This document shows, piece after piece, positions 31,149-35,549 of a stretch of DNA of 35,549 nucleotides. Position 1 is the stretch's first letter. Every line of letters starts with the position of its first letter. The DNA lies in the NCBI GenBank assembly GCA_937895685.1, contig CALBMC010000066.1, positions 1-35,549 on the forward strand, written 5' to 3'. The notes under the pieces were generated by a model. It was not told where the DNA came from and did not search any database. It saw only the letters and a list, made by a program, of their open reading frames with translations. This DNA comes from an uncultured bacterium. GTDB lineage: Bacteria; Patescibacteriota; Minisyncoccia; Phycocordibacterales; UBA9973. Position numbers and translations under genes: made by a program.

Positions 31149-31961
31149 AATATTCTCTACCGTATTTATGATTACACCATTCTCGTCTTCAATGTGGAGC
31201 TGGCACTCGATACCAACTTTATTTTCAAAGGTTGCCCCACCGGACTTTTCCCAACCTTCGAACATACAAATAGAATCGATATATCCCGAACGGATAATTC
31301 GTCCGAAAAAATTTTGGAAAATTGTTTCAGTTGAAAATCCGGATGCAATTAACTTCTCAATAAACCGGTCAAAAGGTAGCTGGTCGAAAACCAAATGATT
31401 TTTTGAAAATTCATGAAGCTTTTTAAAAAATATTTTCAAATTTTCATTACGATAACTACCATCTTCAGTACCATTGCGAAGCGGACCAGAACAAAACCAC
31501 ACTTTTTGATCAACAGCAGGTGAAGTCGGCACCGAGGCCATCTTTAATACCTGTATTCTTCCCTTTGCGAGAGAATTTATTTTCTCTAAAATTCGCAAAG
31601 CAATTTTAAAAGCCTCTTCAAGGCCTTCGGAATTAAGGGGCAGACTTTCAACTGCCTCAATATCTTTGTGCGACCAATATTCATGTCGCATGAAATATTG
31701 GCTGAAGTATGGCCAGTATCCGGCCTTTCTCATCTCTTCTAAAACATTATACTCATCCCTTTCTTTTTCTCCGAGTTTAATAAACTCTATTTTTCGATTG
31801 TTTCCATTTGAGAAAAACAAAGCAGCGCGAAGGTCGATTGTGAAGTCTCCTTCTTCTTTAAAAAGTTTGAACTCGGGATGCATTGATGGTTTTGCTTCTA
31901 TTGCAACTTTCCAGGCTAATTCTCTGAGCTTTTGCTCATTTTCTTTGATTGTTAGGAACAT
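31137..31961 (-). CDS. Unknown soluble protein
   Basis: 274 aa, no signal peptide, no membrane helix, mixed alpha/beta with many aromatic residues (AGYWPYFSQYFMRHEYWSHK; FFKKLHEFSKNHLVF). I recognise no family. HxxxW and several His/Asp/Glu pairs are present but no known catalytic motif. It follows argS by 47 nt on the same strand and probably shares its transcript. The real start is taken as the ATG at 31961, where the open frame begins; its end is built into its own terminator. Confidence 0.6.
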   Translation of the reverse strand: MFLTIKENEQKLRELAWKVAIEAKPSMHPEFKLFKEEGDFTIDLRAALFFSNGNNRKIEFIKLGEKERDEYNVLEEMRKAGYWPYFSQYFMRHEYWSHKDIEAVESLPLNSEGLEEAFKIALRILEKINSLAKGRIQVLKMASVPTSPAVDQKVWFCSGPLRNGTEDGSYRNENLKIFFKKLHEFSKNHLVFDQLPFDRFIEKLIASGFSTETIFQNFFGRIIRSGYIDSICMFEGWEKSGGATFENKVGIECQLHIEDENGVIINTVENIGHF

Positions 31962-32008
31962 AGATTTTAATTTTTCTTTACTCTAACACGAAAATCAGAA
32001 AAATCAAA

Positions 32009-33688
32009 CTACATCTTTTCAGGCACTTCTATTCCGAGAATATTGAGTCCGTTAGTTAAAACAATTTTTGTAGCCAAAGTTAGGGCAAGATTGTATTTTG
32101 CTTCACTATTTTCTAAATCAAGAATTTTAGTAGACCCATACCAACTATTGAAAGTTTGAGACAAGTTGAGCAGATAAGTAGAGATGTGATGTGGAGCCCA
32201 CTCCTCTATTGCAAGGGATACAACTTTTGGAAATCTAGAAATCATTTTTTCTAATTCACCAGTCTCTGTATCTGTTTGAATAATTTCAGGTTCAAGGCCA
32301 GCTTCCTTTGCTTTCATTAAAACAGAATTAGCTCTAACGGCAGTATATTGAAGATATGGGCCTGAGTCTCCTTCGAAAGAAAGTGAGGTATCTGGATCAA
32401 AGTTTATATCTTTACCCGCCATTGATTTTAAAATTGAAAATTTCAAAGAAGCGATCGCCACTCTATCAGCGGTCTCAACGTCTAATTCTGAAGACTTTTC
32501 TTTCACTTCGGCCAAAACAACATCAAGAACATCAGTTGCAAGCGGAACTCCACCAAGTCGTGAAGACATCTTTTGTCCTTTGAAACTCATTCTTCCGTGA
32601 GTTCGATGAACTGTTTTTTCTTTCCAGTCTTTATTTATTTCACTAACCGCTTCTAAGACAACACTGTAGTATGGCGCCTGTTGGTTATCAGTTATTAGAA
32701 TTGAAATATCTGGAGAAAATCTTTCGAATTTAAGGAAAAGAAGACCGATATCTTTTGCTTCATAGGTTGGAAATCCTTCTTTGTTAATGAAAACTCTAGT
32801 GTGTAATCCCTTCTCTTCTCCTTTGAAAATAATAGCTCCTTCACTTTCTTCAAAGACTTTGCCGATGTTTTCTCGAACAATTCTCTCTCCTTGTTCACCT
32901 GCCTCACTTTCAAAAATAAAATCTTCGAATTCTGAGCCAAGTCTTTTTGTTATATCTTTGAAATAAGAAAGATTTATTTCTTTACATTTATTGTAAAGAT
33001 CAAGAATCTCTCCAGGTGTCTTCTCGTACAAAACTTTTGTTATTTCTTTTACTTTTTGAACTACACTTTCATCCTCGTCGTACAGCTTTGTCCCTCGAAC
33101 ATAACAATCTCCTAAGTATGTAAGCTTTTCTCTTAGTGTAGGAAATGAATCGAGCTTTCCCTCTCCATCCTCAATTAAGATAAATAAAGCTTTCCCAATC
33201 CCTAAAGAAACATCAGATGGATAAGAAATTTCTGTAACGCTAGCACCAGAGAATTTAGCAAGTCTCGAGATTGCTTCCCCTATTGTGTTATTCATCACAT
33301 GTCCAATATGAAATGGCTTAAATAGATTTGGACTTGAATGTTCAACTAGTATTTTTTTATTTTTATGTTTTTCTGAAATTCCATAATTTTCCTTTTGCTC
33401 CAAAACATTTTTTATTTCACTAGAAAAATATTCTTTTGATAAAAAGAAGTTTATGAACCCAGGTTGCACCGCTTCTACTTTAGAGAGATATTCTGGTTTT
33501 ATTTTTTCTATTTCGGATACAATCTTTTGAGCTAAATCAAGCGGTTTTTCTCCTTCTCTTTTGGCCAAAACCATGGCGACACTAGTCGAAAAATCTCCGT
33601 TTTTATAATCTTGCGGAAACTCTATCTTCGGTTCTATGTCATCTATTTTAACAGCAGATTTTATTAGCTCTTTCAGCTTTTCTTCCAT
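32009..33688 (-). CDS. argS: Arginyl-tRNA synthetase
   Basis: 559 aa, the normal size. N-terminal tRNA-recognition domain (about 1-105), class I HIGH motif PFHIGH (125-130) after VEHSSPNLFK, the KMSK-loop as GQKMSSRLGGVPLATD, and the C-terminal DALR anticodon-binding domain (LQYTAVRANSVLMKAK onwards). It charges tRNA-Arg. Its start has an extended -10 ending 7 nt upstream, right behind the rplK terminator; the gene stands where rplA would be expected. Confidence 0.96.
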   Translation of the reverse strand: MEEKLKELIKSAVKIDDIEPKIEFPQDYKNGDFSTSVAMVLAKREGEKPLDLAQKIVSEIEKIKPEYLSKVEAVQPGFINFFLSKEYFSSEIKNVLEQKENYGISEKHKNKKILVEHSSPNLFKPFHIGHVMNNTIGEAISRLAKFSGASVTEISYPSDVSLGIGKALFILIEDGEGKLDSFPTLREKLTYLGDCYVRGTKLYDEDESVVQKVKEITKVLYEKTPGEILDLYNKCKEINLSYFKDITKRLGSEFEDFIFESEAGEQGERIVRENIGKVFEESEGAIIFKGEEKGLHTRVFINKEGFPTYEAKDIGLLFLKFERFSPDISILITDNQQAPYYSVVLEAVSEINKDWKEKTVHRTHGRMSFKGQKMSSRLGGVPLATDVLDVVLAEVKEKSSELDVETADRVAIASLKFSILKSMAGKDINFDPDTSLSFEGDSGPYLQYTAVRANSVLMKAKEAGLEPEIIQTDTETGELEKMISRFPKVVSLAIEEWAPHHISTYLLNLSQTFNSWYGSTKILDLENSEAKYNLALTLATKIVLTNGLNILGIEVPEKM

Positions 33689-33695
33689 AAAAAAG

Positions 33696-33704
33696 ATTTT
33701 AACA
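33696..33704 (-). promoter_or_regulatory. Extended -10 promoter of argS (leaderless candidate)
   Basis: TGT-TAAAAT on the minus strand (33704-33696), then exactly 7 nt and the ATG at 33688. No -35 is seen; the region where it would lie is the rplK terminator. Confidence 0.55.
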
Positions 33705-33705
33705 C

Positions 33706-33735
33706 AAAAACACAGAACCCCACTTTCGTGGGGCT
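33706..33735 (-). terminator. Terminator of rplK
   Basis: Minus strand CCCCAC / GTGGGG (33733-33728 with 33723-33718) closed by a GAAA tetraloop, followed by TTCTGTGTTTTT. It starts 6 nt past the rplK stop, so the ribosomal unit really ends there. Confidence 0.8.
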
Positions 33736-33739
33736 TTGA

Positions 33740-34165
33740 TTAGTCTACGATTTGGATTCCTGCTTGTCTTGCACTTCCAGCAACGATTTTCATCGCAGCT
33801 TCAATGTCGTTGGCATTTAGGTCAGGCATCTTTCTCTCGGCGATCTCTTTTAGTTGAGCTTTTGTAATCTTTCCAGCCTTGCTTGTGTTTGGCTTTCCTG
33901 ATCCTTTAGCTACACCTGCAGCCTTGAACAAAAGGCTTGATACTGGGGGAGTTTTGATTACGAAATCATAACTTCTATCCTCATAAACACTGATTAGAGT
34001 TGAAACAATATCCCCTCTCATCTCGTTTGTTGCAGCATTGAACTTTGAAACGAAATCTCCAATGTTGATTCCCGCTTGTCCAAGTGCTGGTCCAATAGGT
34101 GGCGCTGGGTTTGCGGCTCCTCCTGGGATTTGCAGTTTTAGTTGTTTAATTACTTTTTTAGCCAT
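33740..34165 (-). CDS. rplK: Ribosomal protein uL11
   Basis: 141 aa, exactly the usual length. Signature PAPPIGPALGQAGINI in the N-terminal domain, KTPPVSSLLFKAAG linker and the rRNA-binding C-terminal domain ending AGSARQAGIQIVD. uL11 builds the stalk base on the large subunit and is needed for factor-dependent GTP hydrolysis. It follows nusG after 169 nt with its own likely promoter and a structured leader. The usual next gene, rplA (uL1), is absent: a terminator and argS follow. Confidence 0.98.
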   Translation of the reverse strand: MAKKVIKQLKLQIPGGAANPAPPIGPALGQAGINIGDFVSKFNAATNEMRGDIVSTLISVYEDRSYDFVIKTPPVSSLLFKAAGVAKGSGKPNTSKAGKITKAQLKEIAERKMPDLNANDIEAAMKIVAGSARQAGIQIVD

Positions 34166-34254
34166 AGTTTAGTTTAAATTTATAGTTTCAAGTTTTTAAA
34201 GGGAACAAGAAACCCTTGAAGCTTTCCCGAACTAAATCGGGGCGTAACGGAATC

Positions 34255-34283
34255 AGATTAACAGAAAAGTGACTATTTGTCTA
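34255..34283 (-). promoter_or_regulatory. Promoter and structured leader start for rplK
   Basis: Minus strand TAGACA (34283-34278), 17-bp spacer, TAATCT (34260-34255), predicted start about 34248. The leader to 34166 holds two small hairpins (34241-34226 TCGGG/CCCGA as inverted arms; 34217-34199 AAGGG/CCCTT) and a second possible -10 TATAAA near 34183. Confidence 0.4.
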
Positions 34284-34334
34284 TTTCTGTAATTTAAGAC
34301 TTTTCTACCCCCGAAAAGACTCGTGGTCAAAAAA

Positions 34335-34880
34335 TTATAGTTTCTTGACCTGAAGGAAGTCTAATTCCACTGGGGTCTCACGACCGAACATTGAAACCAG
34401 AACTCTAACTTTACCTTTTTCGTTATCAACTGACTCAACTTTTCCTTCCAAGTCTTTGAAAGGTCCGTCAGCAATCTGGATAGTCTCTCCAACCTCAAGC
34501 TCAATATTGTGCTTTGGACCATCTTTGGTCATTCTAGAGAACAAGAAACTTACTTCTTCCTCAGAAAGCGGAACTGGGTTTACTCCCGCTCCCACAAATC
34601 CAGTTACCCGAGGGGTGTTTCGAACAACATACCAAGAGTCATCATTTACGATCATATCAACTAGGACATAACCAGGGTATATTTTTTCTTCTACCTCTAC
34701 CCTTTTTCCTCCTTTTACTTTGATCTTCTTTTCGATTGGAACAACGACATCAAAAATTTTGTCTCCAACTCCGAGAGATTCTATTCTCTGCTTAAGGTTT
34801 CGCATAACAGCATTCTCATATCCAGAGTATGTGTGTATCGCGTACCATCTACGTTCTACGTGTGCTTCTTGTTTTGCCAT
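34335..34880 (-). CDS. nusG: Transcription termination/antitermination factor NusG
   Basis: 181 aa, the usual length. NGN domain (about 8-115) opening RRWYAIHTYSGYENAVMRNL with PGYVLVDMIVNDDSWYVVRN, and the KOW domain at the end (about 127-181) with GETIQIADGPFKDLEGKVES. It links RNA polymerase to ribosomes or Rho. It follows secE by 11 nt, the conserved secE-nusG order. No Shine-Dalgarno. Confidence 0.97.
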   Translation of the reverse strand: MAKQEAHVERRWYAIHTYSGYENAVMRNLKQRIESLGVGDKIFDVVVPIEKKIKVKGGKRVEVEEKIYPGYVLVDMIVNDDSWYVVRNTPRVTGFVGAGVNPVPLSEEEVSFLFSRMTKDGPKHNIELEVGETIQIADGPFKDLEGKVESVDNEKGKVRVLVSMFGRETPVELDFLQVKKL

Positions 34881-34891
34881 ATATTAAAAAA

Positions 34892-35080
34892 TTAGAAACC
34901 AATAATCTTCTCAAGACCTTTTGTAAATATCAGATCGAAAAGTCCAAGCATATAAGCGATCAGAATAGAAATTATTATCACCAAAGCTGTAAGGAAAATA
35001 ACACGTGACTGTCTTGGCCAGTTAACATGGTGTAATTCTGTCTTTAGATTTTTGAAAAAGTTTGTCATAAATTTAAACAT
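34892..35080 (-). CDS. secE: Preprotein translocase subunit SecE
   Basis: 62 aa, the short single-helix form. The amphipathic segment FFKNLKTELHHVNWPRQSRV with the conserved WP is followed by one membrane helix (about 30-50). It clamps SecY in the protein export channel. The first ATG is at 35080; an in-frame ATG four codons on (Met5, MTNFFKNLK) is the more usual SecE start and has a TAAAAA box 11 nt upstream, so the true start may be 35068. Confidence 0.93.
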   Translation of the reverse strand: MFKFMTNFFKNLKTELHHVNWPRQSRVIFLTALVIIISILIAYMLGLFDLIFTKGLEKIIGF

Positions 35081-35081
35081 T

Positions 35082-35103
35082 TTTAAAAGCCCCGCGGGGC
35101 TTT
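35082..35103 (-). terminator. Terminator between the DedA-like gene and secE
   Basis: Perfect palindrome AAAGCCCCGCGGGGCTTT (35086-35103); on the minus strand it ends in TTTT, then A-rich sequence. It lies 21 nt past the DedA-like stop and 5 nt before the secE ATG. Confidence 0.65.
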
Positions 35104-35124
35104 AATATTTTGATAATACCACTT

Positions 35125-35522
35125 TTAGCTGAAAATTGCAAATGAGCCCAAAGAAAGGAGAGTTAGAAATGTTATATGTCCAAGAAGGATAAACGGCAGT
35201 GCTCTCTTGAAGGGATAATCGACCAACGCAAGAGAAAACATAAGGATATCAGCCGGCATCGGGGTCAGCCCACCATAAATAAATATAAACAGAGGAAACA
35301 GTTTCCGGGGTCTTTTCCTAAACCAATTTTCAATTTTTTCTATTAAATTTTTAAAATTCCCATCTGAAGCGAGTCTCCCCTCCTTTCCTAAAAAATAAAA
35401 AAGGTAGTCCCCAATCGCAAGAGCTGGAGCTGCTGATAGCGCCAAAAGAAAAGGATTAAGTCCTCCGCTTGCAAAAAAAGCAGCTGGGCAATGACGAGGT
35501 TTGCCATTTCGTCGTGAATTGG
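35125..35522 (-). CDS. DedA/VTT-domain membrane protein, cut by contig end and frameshifted
   Basis: The C-terminal part reads cleanly to the stop at 35125: GLNPFLLALSAAPALAIGDY, FIYGGLTPMPADILMFSLAL and VDYPFKRALPFILLGHITFL, the pattern of VTT (DedA/SNARE-associated) membrane proteins, which act in membrane lipid or energy homeostasis. Upstream of a T7 run (35479-35473) the family's next piece, PIHDEMANLVIAQLLF, is in another frame. One extra T (T8) would join them as LLFFASGGL. So the gene is either truly broken or, more likely this near the adapter end, misread. About half the protein is missing off the contig. Confidence 0.7.
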
Positions 35523-35549
35523 AGATCGGAAGAGCGTCGTGTAGGGAAA
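35523..35549 (+). other. Illumina sequencing adapter left in the assembly
   Basis: The last 27 bases begin AGATCGGAAGAGCGTCGTGT and continue as the reverse complement of the Illumina TruSeq universal adapter. They are not genomic. The true sequence ends at 35522. Confidence 0.97.

Noticed and set aside
1..35522. tRNA or rRNA genes, CRISPR repeats, insertion sequences or prophage genes
   Set aside because: No cloverleaf with a TTC-loop context, no spaced direct repeats, no transposase, integrase or phage structural protein was seen.

Overview
The window looks like part of a small, AT-rich (roughly one-third G+C), tightly packed genome of a candidate-phyla-radiation (Patescibacteria) bacterium, most likely Parcubacteria. 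Five things point there: very short intergenic gaps; almost no Shine-Dalgarno sequences; an eukaryote/archaea-like (type 2) IleRS; a secreted acidic surface protein with a peptidoglycan-binding domain; and a secE-nusG-rplK block that ends in a terminator and runs into argS where rplA would normally be. The missing rplA fits the Parcubacteria lineages reported to lack ribosomal protein L1. The taxonomic call is inference. The last 27 bases (35523-35549) are Illumina adapter, so the window reaches the end of an assembled contig.

Layout. 1-6768 is a surface-glycan locus: two GT4 glycosyltransferases (one cut by the left edge), a membrane sugar-1-phosphate transferase that would load a lipid carrier, and two paralogous O-antigen-ligase-type proteins with C-terminal TPR-like helices. 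6880-9217 holds the likely main surface protein, a strong bidirectional terminator and a leader of about 420 nt full of hairpins. 9420-13857 has a winged-helix protein divergent from ftsK, a small membrane-anchored Ig-like protein, and recA. 13885-16490 has a small four-helix membrane protein divergent from efp, then the rpsF-ssb-rpsR operon with a structured leader. 16510-26008 is one long minus-strand run: tatD, an unknown membrane protein, metG, an AI-2E-type permease, an M16 peptidase, glyQS, a large unknown surface-exposed membrane protein and recO. 26011-31961 has a small serine hydrolase, an unknown protein with an ADP-ribosyltransferase-like N-terminus, ileS with a histidine-phosphatase domain inserted, and two unknown genes. 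32009-35522 has argS, rplK, nusG, secE and a cut, frameshifted DedA/VTT-domain gene.

Gene expression signals. Two promoter classes can be read by eye. A few genes have -35/-10 promoters and real leaders: the surface protein, efp, rplK and several unknown genes. Many housekeeping genes (ftsK, argS, ileS, metG, the permease, the 637-aa protein and the second ligase) have an extended -10 (TGN-TANNAT-like) ending only 6-12 nt before an ATG, which predicts leaderless mRNAs. Leaders of efp, ileS and rpsF carry hairpins that could attenuate transcription or bind protein. I see no tRNA or rRNA gene, CRISPR array, insertion sequence or prophage. The most striking single feature is the intact-looking phosphatase domain inside IleRS.
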